In this document: one piece after another, positions 25,264 to 34,167 of the stretch
Position numbering within the stretch: the first letter of the stretch is position 1
Layout of the letters: every line of letters starts with the position of its first letter
Origin: Tumebacillus lacus
GTDB lineage: Bacteria; Bacillota; Bacilli; Tumebacillales; Tumebacillaceae
Direction: 5' to 3'
Length of the DNA: 64,000 bases
Assembly (NCBI RefSeq): GCF_026410385.1
Contig: NZ_JAPMLT010000010.1
Coordinates: 62,001-126,000, forward strand
Program-made: the position numbers and the translations under genes
The notes under the pieces: generated by a model
Databases searched by the model: none
What the model was told of the DNA's origin: nothing
The model's input: the letters and a program-made list of their open reading frames with translations, nothing else

Positions 25264-26439
25264 ATGAAATGGGAACCGTTGCTCGGCTTGGTCGACGAGG
25301 TAAAGGCAGATGTGGTGAAATGGCGTCGGTATCTGCATCAGCACCCGGAGCTGTCTTTTTATGAAGAAGAGACGGCGCAATATGTATACAACATGCTGGA
25401 GAGCTTTGGCAATCTCGAACTGTCGCGGCCGACGAAGACGTCTGTGGTCGCCCGTTTGATCGGGTCGCAGCCGGGTAAAGTGCTGGCGATCCGGGCTGAT
25501 ATGGATGCGCTGCCAATCACGGAGGAGAACGAATTTGAATTTACCTCGAAAAATCCCGGTGTGATGCACGCCTGCGGGCATGACGGCCACACGGCGATGT
25601 TGCTCGGCACGGCGAAGGTGCTCGCCGGGATGAAGGAGCAGATTCGCGGCGAGGTGCGGTTCCTGTTCCAGCATGCGGAGGAGCTGTTCCCCGGCGGGGC
25701 GCAGGAGATGGTCGACGCGGGCGTGATGGAAGGGGTCGATGCGGTGATCGGGACGCATCTGTGGTCGACGATTGAGATCGGCAAGGTCGGGGTGCTGGCA
25801 GGTCCGATGATGGCGTCGCCCGATATGTTCCAGATCTTCATTCAAGGCAAAGGCGGTCATGCGGCGCTCCCGCACCAGACGATCGACTCGATTGCCATCG
25901 GCGCGCAGGTGGTGACCAATCTCCAACACATCGTCTCCCGCTACAACGACCCGCTGGAGCCGCTGGTGGTGTCGGTGACGAAGTTTATCGGCGGCACGAC
26001 ACACAATGTCATTCCCGGCACGGTGGAGATCATGGGCACGGTGCGCAGTTTCGATGCGACTCTGCGTGCAGAGGTGCCGAAGTTGATGGAGCGCGTGGTG
26101 AAAGGGATCACGGAGGCGCACGGGGCGTCGTATACGTTCCACTACTCGATGGGGTACAGTCCGGTGATCAACGATGCGGAGATCACCGGCGTGGTTCGGG
26201 AGACGGTGCGCGAGGTGCTCGGGGAGGAAGCGCTGTTCGAGATGCAGCCGAACATGGGCGGCGAGGATTTTTCCGCTTATCAGCAGGCCGCGCCTGGTTC
26301 GCTCTTCTTTGTCGGAGCGGGCAATCAGGAAAAAGGCATCGTGTATCCGCATCATCATCCGCGCTTTACGATTGATGAGGATGCGCTGGAGACCGGTGTG
26401 AAATTGTTTGTGAACGCGACGTTCAAGATCCTCTCGTAA
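25264..26439 (+). CDS. M20-family amidohydrolase (hippurate/N-acyl-amino-acid hydrolase type)
   Basis: The 391-residue metallopeptidase-like enzyme hydrolyses N-acyl amino acids or related amides. The dinuclear metal ligands are seen as HACGHDGHTAML (about 99-110), the QHAEELFPGGA Glu pair (about 137) and MGGEDFSAYQQ near the C terminus. An inserted lid/dimerisation domain starts at GKGGHAALPHQTIDSI. AAAAAAGGAG precedes the ATG. The family covers aminoacylases, indole-3-acetyl-amino-acid hydrolases and N-acetyldiaminopimelate deacetylases; substrate is not fixed. Confidence 0.93.
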   Translation: MKWEPLLGLVDEVKADVVKWRRYLHQHPELSFYEEETAQYVYNMLESFGNLELSRPTKTSVVARLIGSQPGKVLAIRADMDALPITEENEFEFTSKNPGVMHACGHDGHTAMLLGTAKVLAGMKEQIRGEVRFLFQHAEELFPGGAQEMVDAGVMEGVDAVIGTHLWSTIEIGKVGVLAGPMMASPDMFQIFIQGKGGHAALPHQTIDSIAIGAQVVTNLQHIVSRYNDPLEPLVVSVTKFIGGTTHNVIPGTVEIMGTVRSFDATLRAEVPKLMERVVKGITEAHGASYTFHYSMGYSPVINDAEITGVVRETVREVLGEEALFEMQPNMGGEDFSAYQQAAPGSLFFVGAGNQEKGIVYPHHHPRFTIDEDALETGVKLFVNATFKILS

Positions 26440-26488
26440 GTTTCCGTCCGGTTGCGTAGTCGTCAAAGTTCTACGCGTACATGTCCCC

Positions 26489-26516
26489 TCATATTTTATA
26501 GTGACGTTCTATGTAC
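26489..26516 (+). promoter_or_regulatory. Weak sigma-E-like promoter candidate before spoVID
   Basis: TCATATT resembles the sigma-E -35 element, with a CTATGTA -10 candidate after 13 bases. SpoVID is sigma-E controlled in B. subtilis, but the -10 match is poor. Confidence 0.25.
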
Positions 26517-26534
26517 CGAAGGAGGGGACTTACT

Positions 26535-28511
26535 ATGGCGGAGGCGGAACATGCGGTTCCATCGATTCGTATTCATGTGGACCAACAGGTGACGATAGAG
26601 ACGGTGCGCGGTCAGGAAGATTTGGAAGATGCGACTGTTGCAACGGAGATTACCGGATTTGATGTGGAAGACGATGCGTATGTGTTGAAAGGTGCGCTGA
26701 CTTTTAGCGGATTTTTGCGTCAGGGCGAGGAAGGCAGCGAGGAGTTGCCGGATGCGTTGGATGACGGGGATGTATTTGCCACGGAAGACCTGCCGGAGGA
26801 TGCGCCGATCTTGCCGTTGCATCATCGGTTGCCGTTTGTGTTGCAGGTGCCGGTGGCCGCTCAATTGGAACACCAGCGCCGCGACGGGATACTCGACGTG
26901 AATCCGAAGGTCGGTCAGTGGAACGTCCATGTGCTCGGCGATCAGACGGTCCATCTGCGGGCGGAGTTGATTGTGCAGGGGCTGTCCGCGTCGGAAGGCT
27001 ATGTGTTCCGCTGCGGTACGCAGGAGGAAGGCGTGGCGGCGCAGCAGCTCGACGCGCTGCTCGATCAGGAAGAGGAGCGCACGTCCTTGCCGCCGCAGGA
27101 GTTGCCGGGCGTGGAGTTCGAGCCGCCGTTTGATCAGGTGGCGGAGACGAGTGCGTGGACGATTGAGGAAGCGCGCCACGAGGAGGCAGAAGACACCGCG
27201 GAGTCGGACGACGACTGGATCATCGAATCGGCGCCGGACGATGCGCAGGCGGCCGAGGCTCGCGAGGCGGATGGATATGCGGCGGAGGCGATACCGGAGG
27301 AGGAGGCAGAGGACGAGATCGTCTTCACTCCCGATCCGAACCTCGTGTTCCCGCTGCCGGAGCCGGGATCGCTGTGGGCGCAGCAGTTGAAGGGGACGGA
27401 AGCGGAGCATCGCTCGGCTGCCGATTTTGATCAGCCGCTCGCCGGGCAGCCGGAGTTTGTGATCCCGCAGTCGTATCAGCCGACGACGTATCAGCCGCCG
27501 CGATATGACCTGCCGAACTTTGAACCGCCCAAATTTGAACTGCCGGAGCTGAATGTGCCGCAGCCGCAGTCGTTTGAGCAAGCGGAGCCGGAGATGACGT
27601 ACGGCACGCCGTATGTGGCGGATGAGGAAGCGCAGGCGCGTCCGGATGAGGTGCACGCAGAGGAGCAAGCGACAGACGAGGACGAGGATGCGTTTGTGCT
27701 GGAGTCGCCGGAGTGGCAGGAGACGCGCCACGAAGCGGCGGAGGATGAGGAAGAGCCTCTGATCGGGCGTACGGAAGCGTATGAAGTGGAAGCGGGACAA
27801 CACACGGACGAAGTCGTGGAAGCGTCGCTCGCCCCGGTGGCCGAGGCGCACGACGCGGAACGTCCGGCGGTGGCGGAGTTTGAGTTTGAAGACGAAGTGA
27901 TCTCCGAGGCGGGAGACGATCTGGACGTGCAGGTGATCGAGTCGCCTGTCGCAGCCAAACCGTCCGGTCCGAAGCTCTCGGTCGGCGGCAAGTCGGCGGT
28001 CGTCGAGGGCGCTCCGATCAAGCTGTCCGCGCTGCTCGGCGACTCTCGCTCACGGGCGGAAGCGCCGTCGGCACCGCCCGCTCCGCAAGCGGAGATGCTG
28101 GCCGAAGAGCAGGTGATGATCGTGGAAGAGCAAGTGCAGGTGGAGGTCACCGAAGTGAAACTGTCCGATCTCGCGCCTCACAAGGAGTCTTCCTCGCATC
28201 ACAAACATCACGAGTCGTCCTCGTCGCACCATCATCATCACGACCATGACCACGATCAGGAGTCGGCCTCTGTCCATACCGGACAAAAGGGCAACATGAA
28301 GCAAAACGACTCGATCTGGAGCGACATGCTGCTCGTGGAAAGCGGCGAGAAGGCGACGATGAAATTTAAGATCGTCCACCCCGAAGACAACATCCATGAT
28401 CTGGCGGAGCGGTACAGCACGTCGGTGCAAGACTTGCTGCGCGCGAACAATCTGCAAGATCAAACGTTGGAAGAGGGCCAGGTCCTCTACATCCCGGAAC
28501 TGAATCGCTGA
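26535..28511 (+). CDS. spoVID: SpoVID-like spore coat assembly protein with C-terminal LysM domain
   Basis: SpoVID encases the forespore with coat proteins. The 658 residues begin with the SpoVID N-terminal domain (IRIHVDQQVTIETVRGQEDL to about 175). A very acidic low-complexity middle follows, with a short Pro/Phe repeat (PPRYDLPNFEPPKFELPEL, about 321-340) and a His-rich stretch near 550-575. The chain ends in a LysM domain (about 610-655, HPEDNIHDLAERYSTSVQDL). GGAGGGGA precedes ATG 26535; a frame starting at 26511 would include this box. Position after the heme locus and before a ysxE-like gene is as in B. subtilis. It is longer than the B. subtilis protein. Confidence 0.9.
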   Translation: MAEAEHAVPSIRIHVDQQVTIETVRGQEDLEDATVATEITGFDVEDDAYVLKGALTFSGFLRQGEEGSEELPDALDDGDVFATEDLPEDAPILPLHHRLPFVLQVPVAAQLEHQRRDGILDVNPKVGQWNVHVLGDQTVHLRAELIVQGLSASEGYVFRCGTQEEGVAAQQLDALLDQEEERTSLPPQELPGVEFEPPFDQVAETSAWTIEEARHEEAEDTAESDDDWIIESAPDDAQAAEAREADGYAAEAIPEEEAEDEIVFTPDPNLVFPLPEPGSLWAQQLKGTEAEHRSAADFDQPLAGQPEFVIPQSYQPTTYQPPRYDLPNFEPPKFELPELNVPQPQSFEQAEPEMTYGTPYVADEEAQARPDEVHAEEQATDEDEDAFVLESPEWQETRHEAAEDEEEPLIGRTEAYEVEAGQHTDEVVEASLAPVAEAHDAERPAVAEFEFEDEVISEAGDDLDVQVIESPVAAKPSGPKLSVGGKSAVVEGAPIKLSALLGDSRSRAEAPSAPPAPQAEMLAEEQVMIVEEQVQVEVTEVKLSDLAPHKESSSHHKHHESSSSHHHHHDHDHDQESASVHTGQKGNMKQNDSIWSDMLLVESGEKATMKFKIVHPEDNIHDLAERYSTSVQDLLRANNLQDQTLEEGQVLYIPELNR

Positions 28512-28540
28512 TCCGACCGGCGGGTCGAACGCACATACCG

Positions 28541-28577
28541 AAAAACAGATGAGCCCTGTGCCCATCTGTTTTTTTTC
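28541..28577 (+). terminator. Terminator after spoVID
   Basis: AAAACAGATG pairs with CATCTGTTTT across a ten-base loop and is followed by a run of T residues. Confidence 0.85.
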
Positions 28578-28636
28578 GTCTACTCGCTGGTACAAACGCA
28601 TACGATTGTAAGCAAGAGAAGAGGGAGGGGAGAAGT

Positions 28637-29638
28637 ATGGAGCACGAACAATGGGATGCGATCCTGGCATCTGTACTGCCCCGTTACGGAGTACAAGTGC
28701 GGGGGATAGAACCTCTTGATGACACGACCGCTTTGATCATCAGCGACCGCGGGGCGAAACGCCTGCGCATCGATACGGACGAAAGGCGGGTGCACCGCCG
28801 TCACGCGCTGTGGGAACATCTCGCCAAGCAGGGATTCCGACGCGTGCCCCGGCACATCCGCACGCTGTACGGCGAGGCGATCGTTCAGGCGGACGGTGCG
28901 TTCTGCACGCTCAGCGATGAGTGGGAAGGGCGCGTGCCCGAGGTGATGCCGCTCGACATGCGGCTGGCCGGGCGCAATCTGGCGCGGCTGCATCAGGTGG
29001 TGAAGGGGCTTGAGCTCGGCGAGGAGATCGCGCTGCCGAAACGGCACGGGACGTGGCTGACCCGTTTCGCCAAGGTGGGCGACGAACTGGAGCAGCGCTA
29101 CGTCAACTGGAACGAGTTTCGCCAGCGCAACGCGTTGCAAGACCGCTTTGTCGAGCATTTTGAATGGATCGCCGAGCAGGTCGGGATCGCGGTGGAGGGC
29201 TTAACGGCCGGACGCTATGAGGAACTGGCCCGCCGGGCGGAGCAGGAAGGCGCGTTTGCCCTCGGCGAGTACCGCCTGAACGATCTGCGCATCGACTATG
29301 AAGGGCGCGTCGCTACGCTGCACATCGACGATGCGGTCGCCGATCTGCCGCTGTATGACGCGGCCAAATTTGCCCTCGGTCTGGTCGAACGGGGCGAAAA
29401 CCAGATGGCGACGCTGTTTTTGGACTCGTATGCGGAGACGATGGGCCTCTCCCAGCAGGAGGTCGTCGTCATCGACTCCTATCTGGCGTTCCCGCACGCG
29501 GCGTACCGCCATCTGAGTCAGTACAACCGCTTGAAACGGGGGGCGGATGTGTTTGCGGAGCGTTTGGAGTCGGCCGTGCGCGAAGCGCAATCGCGTCTCC
29601 CGATGCTGTACGGAGCCGGGAGTGCGCGTTGGGTGTAA
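28637..29638 (+). CDS. YsxE-like CotS-family protein with degenerate kinase motifs
   Basis: The 333-residue protein has the CotS/YsxE layout and follows spoVID as ysxE does in B. subtilis. The catalytic loop reads ALGEYRLNDLRI where active members have HGDxxxxN, and the second motif is LHIDDAVADL, so phosphotransfer activity is unlikely. A structural or scaffold role in the coat is inferred. AGGGAGGGGAGA precedes the ATG. CATACGATT about 35 bases upstream resembles a mother-cell sigma -10 element. Confidence 0.82.
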   Translation: MEHEQWDAILASVLPRYGVQVRGIEPLDDTTALIISDRGAKRLRIDTDERRVHRRHALWEHLAKQGFRRVPRHIRTLYGEAIVQADGAFCTLSDEWEGRVPEVMPLDMRLAGRNLARLHQVVKGLELGEEIALPKRHGTWLTRFAKVGDELEQRYVNWNEFRQRNALQDRFVEHFEWIAEQVGIAVEGLTAGRYEELARRAEQEGAFALGEYRLNDLRIDYEGRVATLHIDDAVADLPLYDAAKFALGLVERGENQMATLFLDSYAETMGLSQQEVVVIDSYLAFPHAAYRHLSQYNRLKRGADVFAERLESAVREAQSRLPMLYGAGSARWV

Positions 29639-29668
29639 GGAGGTCCCGCGGAAGGGAGGAGTCGCTCA

Positions 29669-30745
29669 TTGTTATACGCCGTGATCCTTGCAGGCGGGGT
29701 GGGCAGCCGGTTTTGGCCCAAGTCGTCAGCCAGCAACCCGAAGCAGTTTTTGCAGATCTTCGGGGATAAGAGTCTGCTCCAGACGACGGCCGGACGCGTG
29801 CGCCCTTTGATCCGGCAAGACTGCGTCTACGTCGTGACCAACGACCGCTATTTTGACAAGATCCGGGAACAGCTCCCCGACCTGCCGCCGGAAAATCTGA
29901 TCATCGAGCCAGAAGCGCGGGAGACGGCGGCGGGGATCGGCCTCGCCGCCGTCAAACTGGCTCGCCGGGACCCGCATGCGGTGATGGCGGTGTTGCCCTC
30001 TGACCACTTCATCGGTTCGGAGCAAGATTTTCGCCGCTGCCTGTCGTGGGCGGCCGAGTTTGCCCGCACTCATAAAATGCTCGTCACGTTTGGCATCCGC
30101 CCGACCGAGCCGAAGACCGGTTACGGCTACATCAAAATGGATCGCCTGCTCGTCAACGACAACGGGCGGCGCGCCTATCACGTTGCGGAATTTACGGAGA
30201 AGCCGGACTTTGACCGCGCCTTGCGCTTCTTGCAATCAGGGAAATACCTGTGGAACTCGGGCATGTTCGTCTGGCGGGTCCAGCAGGTGCTGCAGGCGTA
30301 CCGCAAGCACATGCCGGAGATGTACCGCCAGCTCGCCTATATCTATGAAAATCTCGGCACGCCGGATGAAAAGGAGATCATCCGCGAGACGTACGGCCAG
30401 ATGGAAAAACTGTCGGTCGACTACGCGATCATGGAAAAGGCGGACAACGTCGCAGTGATCCCGGCCGACTTTGCCTGGGACGACGTCGGTTCGTGGCGGT
30501 CGGTGGAGCGGTTTCTCACACACGACAACTCGGGCAACATCGTCAACGGCTTACACGTCGGCATCGACACGGGCCGCTGCATCATCGAGAGCGATGACAA
30601 ACTGGTCGCGACGATCGGCGTGCGCGATCTGCTGATCGTGCAGACGGAGCGCTCGATCCTCGTCGCCGACAAAGAGCGCGATCAGGAGATCAAAGACCTC
30701 GTGCGCCGCATCGAGAAAAATCAAAATCTGCGAGAGTTTCTGTAA
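29669..30745 (+). CDS. manC: Mannose-1-phosphate guanylyltransferase
   Basis: The enzyme makes GDP-mannose from mannose-1-phosphate and GTP. The 358 residues hold the signature LAGGVGSRFWPKSSASNPKQ at the N terminus, VLPSDHFIG for nucleotide binding, and the FTEKPD/NSGMFVW sugar-binding region. The C-terminal mannose-6-phosphate isomerase domain of bifunctional enzymes is absent. The TTG start has GGGAGGAG before it. It sits between two CotS-family genes, so an activated mannose for a spore-surface glycan is inferred; the phosphohexomutase at 43548 could supply its substrate. Confidence 0.92.
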   Translation: MLYAVILAGGVGSRFWPKSSASNPKQFLQIFGDKSLLQTTAGRVRPLIRQDCVYVVTNDRYFDKIREQLPDLPPENLIIEPEARETAAGIGLAAVKLARRDPHAVMAVLPSDHFIGSEQDFRRCLSWAAEFARTHKMLVTFGIRPTEPKTGYGYIKMDRLLVNDNGRRAYHVAEFTEKPDFDRALRFLQSGKYLWNSGMFVWRVQQVLQAYRKHMPEMYRQLAYIYENLGTPDEKEIIRETYGQMEKLSVDYAIMEKADNVAVIPADFAWDDVGSWRSVERFLTHDNSGNIVNGLHVGIDTGRCIIESDDKLVATIGVRDLLIVQTERSILVADKERDQEIKDLVRRIEKNQNLREFL

Positions 30746-30760
30746 GGGGGCTGGGACACG

Positions 30761-32137
30761 ATGGGCAAGAAAAAAGACGAGCGGGAACTGCTCGAAACGT
30801 TTGACCTCTACGGAGCCGACCCGGAAATCCTGCGCGAGTGGGACCTCGCTGTGGAAAAAGTCCGCCAAGTGCGCGGCGTGCTGAAGATCAAGACGCCGGC
30901 GGGGTACCGGATGTTGAAAAAAGTCACGGCCAGCGACGCGCGCGTGCGCTTTGTCCACGAGGCGATCGAGCATCTGGCAGCGGGCGGATTTGCTCATGTG
31001 CCGCGCTTTATCCGCACGAAATACGGCGATCCGTATGTGGTGCAGGGCGATGAGATCTATTACCTGACCGACTGGCTGCCGGGCAAGGAAGCCGATTTGA
31101 AAAAGACGAAAAACATTTTCCTCGCCGCCGAGACGCTCGCCCGCCTGCACAATGCGGGCAACGGCTGCGAAGGCGGCGGATTTGGTCATGAAGCCCGCGA
31201 AGACTTTACGGCGCAGTGGGGCCGGTTCCGGGCGAAACTGGGCAGCTATGACGAGAGTTTGGAAGACCGCCGCGACGAGCAAAACGAGATGGACCGCGTC
31301 TACGCCCAGCATCGCGGTGAGCTGATCCAGATGATCGACCACGCCGCCGGGCAGCTGGCGGAAGCACCCTACGGTGAGGTGCTGGCGTGGGCCCGCGAGC
31401 ACAAGACGATCTGCCACGGCTCGTTCTCGCGGCAAAACCTGATCGTCGACCGCGAGCGGATGGCGGTGATCGACTTTGACCACTGCCACTACGGGCACCC
31501 GATCCACGATCTGGGCGGGCTGCTGGCCCGCTATATGCCGCGCTACGAGTGGGATGCGGAGATCGGATTTTCGATCCTCGACGTCTACCGGGGCGTGCGC
31601 GAGGTATCGAATGAGGAAATGACCGTGCTGGCGGCGTATCTGGCGTTCCCGGCCCGGACGCTGGAGACGGTGGAGTGGTATTTTGAAGGCAAAAAGGAGT
31701 GGGAACCGGCCAAATTTGCGTCCCGCTTCCGCAAATCGCTGGCGTCCGACCACGGCCGCGAGACGTTCGTGCAGGAGATGATCGACCGATACCGGCTGAA
31801 CATGGCCGCACCGTCGTTCGCCCCGCAGGTGGAGGACGTCGACGCGTACGGCGACCTCGGCGAGATGGAGTCCTCGTCGGTGGAACGCCGCGATGACGGT
31901 TGGCAGGAGGACGCGGATGCTCCGGCGATCAAACGGCGGGAGACCGTCTCCGTCGAAGTGGAGGAGGAAGAGCCGGAAGTCACCCTCGCCTCCTCTCTGG
32001 ACGCGGTGACCGAGGAGGACGACGAACTCCAGATCCCCGTGCCGCGCCATCCGAACCGCTATAAAGTCAAGCGTTCCACTGCTGAACCGCGCCGCAAGAA
32101 GAGCGACGGCGGACCGTGGACGCCGGGTGGTCGATAA
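30761..32137 (+). CDS. CotS-family protein with altered catalytic loop and acidic tail
   Basis: The 458-residue protein carries a CotS-type kinase fold (about 1-345): RMLKKVTAS with the ATP Lys, CHGSFSRQNLIV where the catalytic Asp is replaced by Ser, and MAVIDFDHCHYG with the metal Asp kept. A tail of about 110 residues follows, first acidic (VEVEEEEPE) and then basic (KSDGG end). The Ser suggests a pseudokinase or coat scaffold. It starts 15 bases after manC, so the two are co-transcribed. Confidence 0.85.
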   Translation: MGKKKDERELLETFDLYGADPEILREWDLAVEKVRQVRGVLKIKTPAGYRMLKKVTASDARVRFVHEAIEHLAAGGFAHVPRFIRTKYGDPYVVQGDEIYYLTDWLPGKEADLKKTKNIFLAAETLARLHNAGNGCEGGGFGHEAREDFTAQWGRFRAKLGSYDESLEDRRDEQNEMDRVYAQHRGELIQMIDHAAGQLAEAPYGEVLAWAREHKTICHGSFSRQNLIVDRERMAVIDFDHCHYGHPIHDLGGLLARYMPRYEWDAEIGFSILDVYRGVREVSNEEMTVLAAYLAFPARTLETVEWYFEGKKEWEPAKFASRFRKSLASDHGRETFVQEMIDRYRLNMAAPSFAPQVEDVDAYGDLGEMESSSVERRDDGWQEDADAPAIKRRETVSVEVEEEEPEVTLASSLDAVTEEDDELQIPVPRHPNRYKVKRSTAEPRRKKSDGGPWTPGGR

Positions 32138-32156
32138 CTAATTCTCAAATAAAGAA

Positions 32157-32205
32157 AGAAAGCCATTGTATCTATCGAGTATATTCTTATAGATTCAATG
32201 GCTTT
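32157..32205 (+). terminator. Terminator after the manC-CotS pair
   Basis: GAAAGCCATTGTATCTA pairs with TAGATTCAATGGCTTTTC with one bulge, followed by a T-rich tail. Confidence 0.8.
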
Positions 32206-32231
32206 TCTCTATTTCGAATGGGGGGACTCAA

Positions 32232-33212
32232 ATGAAAATGAAAGCGATTGTATGCACAAAATACGGCTCGCCGGATGTGCTTCAACTCCAAGAGGTGGAA
32301 AAACCTGTTCCAAAAGACGGGGAGGTGCTGGTGCGCGTGCAGGCGGCCGCTCTCAATGCGAGCGACTGGCATCTCTTGCGCGCCGATCCGTTTCTAGTCC
32401 GCCTGATGTACGGTCTGTTTACACCCAAATACCAAATCATCGGAGCGGACATGGCAGGGCGCGTCGAAGCGGTCGGCCCGAACGTCACGCAGTTTCAGCC
32501 GGGAGATGAAGTTTTCGGGGATCTCTCTCGGTGCGGCTTTGGCGCGTATGCCGAGTATGTATGCGTTTCAGAACGAGTCTTGGTGCGCAAACCGGTCAAT
32601 CGGTCGTTTGAGGAGGCGGCCGCCGTGCCGACCGCCGGCGTCACCGCCCTGCAGGCTCTCCGCGACCGAGGACAGATCAAGCCGGGACAAAAAGTATTGA
32701 TCAACGGTGCGTCCGGAGGTGTGGGCACGTTTGCCGTGCAGATCGCCAAAGCGTTCGGTGCTGAAGTCACGGCCGTGTGCAGTTCGAGAAATGTGGACAC
32801 GGCGCTCTCGATGGGAGCGGACAAAGTCATTGATTATACGAAGGAGGATTTTACCAAAGGCGGGCAGCAGTATGACTTGATCTTGGCGGCGAACGGGTAT
32901 CGTCCGCTATCAGATTACAGGCGTGCCTTGCGACCTGATGGAAAATATGTCATGACCGGCGGTGCGGAGGCTCAAATGTTTCAAGCCATACTCCTCGGAC
33001 CGTGGATCTCAAGGACCGGGGGCCCGAAGATGGGGAACTTGATGCTGAAACCCAACCCGAAGGATTTGGAATGTATGAAAGAGCTTCTGGAAACCGGTAA
33101 AGTAGTGCCTGTCATCGAGAGACGGTACACCTTGCCCGAAGTCCCTGACGCTCTCCGGTATCTGGAAGAAGGTCATGCCAGGGGGAAGGTCGTCATTTCA
33201 ATGGAGCGCTAG
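32232..33212 (+). CDS. Zinc-independent MDR-family NAD(P)-dependent oxidoreductase
   Basis: The 326-residue protein is a medium-chain dehydrogenase/reductase of the quinone-oxidoreductase type. The N-terminal GroES-like domain contains NASDWHLLRADP and IIGADMAGRVEAVG. The Rossmann motif is VLINGASGGVGTFAVQIAKA (about 156). Structural zinc Cys residues are absent. GGGGGGA precedes the first ATG. The gene is a single transcriptional unit between terminator and deacetylase gene; the substrate is unknown. Confidence 0.9.
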   Translation: MKMKAIVCTKYGSPDVLQLQEVEKPVPKDGEVLVRVQAAALNASDWHLLRADPFLVRLMYGLFTPKYQIIGADMAGRVEAVGPNVTQFQPGDEVFGDLSRCGFGAYAEYVCVSERVLVRKPVNRSFEEAAAVPTAGVTALQALRDRGQIKPGQKVLINGASGGVGTFAVQIAKAFGAEVTAVCSSRNVDTALSMGADKVIDYTKEDFTKGGQQYDLILAANGYRPLSDYRRALRPDGKYVMTGGAEAQMFQAILLGPWISRTGGPKMGNLMLKPNPKDLECMKELLETGKVVPVIERRYTLPEVPDALRYLEEGHARGKVVISMER

Positions 33213-33270
33213 GTGGTTTTTCCCCTTACAAGGTCATACTAGTCATCACCGGGAAAGGGGGGAGTGACAG

Positions 33271-34065
33271 ATGACTGCGAACAATCTCTGGCGGCAAGGG
33301 AGCCGCTCGCTGCTTGTGCTGGTCGTGTCTGTGTGCTTGCTCGCGATGCAAGGGCGGCCGCCGGTGCCCGTCGCGACGATGGAGCCGGAACCGGCAGAGA
33401 GGTCGGGCGAATTTTCCCTGTCGATCCTCGCGTATCATCGCGTGTGCCACGAAGAGAGCGATGCATCATGTGTGAGGACGGCCGACTTTGAGCGTCAGTT
33501 GACGTGGCTTATGCAGGCGGGGTATGAAACGATCTCGTTTGAGGACCTGCTGAAATGGGAGCTCGGCATCGGTCTGCTGCCGAAAAAGCCGGTCGTCCTC
33601 ACGTTCGATGACGGCTATCTCGACAACTGGACGATCCTCTACCCCTTGCTGCGGGAGAGGCGGATGAAGGCGACGGTGTTTTTGACGACCGGTTTTATCG
33701 GCACGGAGGGCTTTCTGACGTGGCAACAGGTGCGGCGGATGAGAGACGGTGGTGTGGAGTTTGGCTCGCATACGCAGACGCATCCGAACGTGGCGATTCT
33801 GACCTCCGCGAAGCAACGTGATGACGAGATTGCCGGGAGCAAACGGGAGATCGAAAAGGAGATCGGGCGGCCGGTGCTGGCGTTTTCCTACCCGTATGGA
33901 TTCTTTGACGACAGATCGAAGCAGGCCGTCAAAGCGGCAGGCTACCAATACGCCGTCAGCGGCGAGTCCGGCTATGCCACGCCGCGCACGGAGCCGTGGA
34001 GTCTGAAGCGGATTGTGATCAGCGGGTATACGGAGATGGATGCTTTTAAGAAAAAATTGCCGTAA
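33271..34065 (+). CDS. Polysaccharide deacetylase (NodB/CE4 family), membrane-anchored or secreted
   Basis: The 264-residue enzyme removes N-acetyl groups from peptidoglycan or another glycan outside the cell. A hydrophobic N-terminal segment (LLVLVVSVCLLAM) is a signal or anchor. The CE4 motifs are LTFDDGYLDN with catalytic and metal Asp, SHTQTHPN with the metal His pair, and AFSYPYGFFDDRS. GGGGGGAG precedes the ATG. It is followed by a strong terminator. Confidence 0.92.
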   Translation: MTANNLWRQGSRSLLVLVVSVCLLAMQGRPPVPVATMEPEPAERSGEFSLSILAYHRVCHEESDASCVRTADFERQLTWLMQAGYETISFEDLLKWELGIGLLPKKPVVLTFDDGYLDNWTILYPLLRERRMKATVFLTTGFIGTEGFLTWQQVRRMRDGGVEFGSHTQTHPNVAILTSAKQRDDEIAGSKREIEKEIGRPVLAFSYPYGFFDDRSKQAVKAAGYQYAVSGESGYATPRTEPWSLKRIVISGYTEMDAFKKKLP

Positions 34066-34083
34066 ATAAAAATTCCGCATGAA

Positions 34084-34131
34084 CCCCTTAAAGTAGGTCA
34101 CGTGCCCGAACTCTACTTTAAGGGGCCTTTT
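34084..34131 (+). terminator. Strong terminator upstream of the RHS toxin gene
   Basis: CCCCTTAAAGTAG and CTACTTTAAGGGG form a perfect 13-base stem, followed by CCTTTTG. It insulates the toxin cassette on its left side. Confidence 0.85.
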
Positions 34132-34167
34132 GTGTCCAAAAAACAAATATGAAGGAGGGGCACTTGA

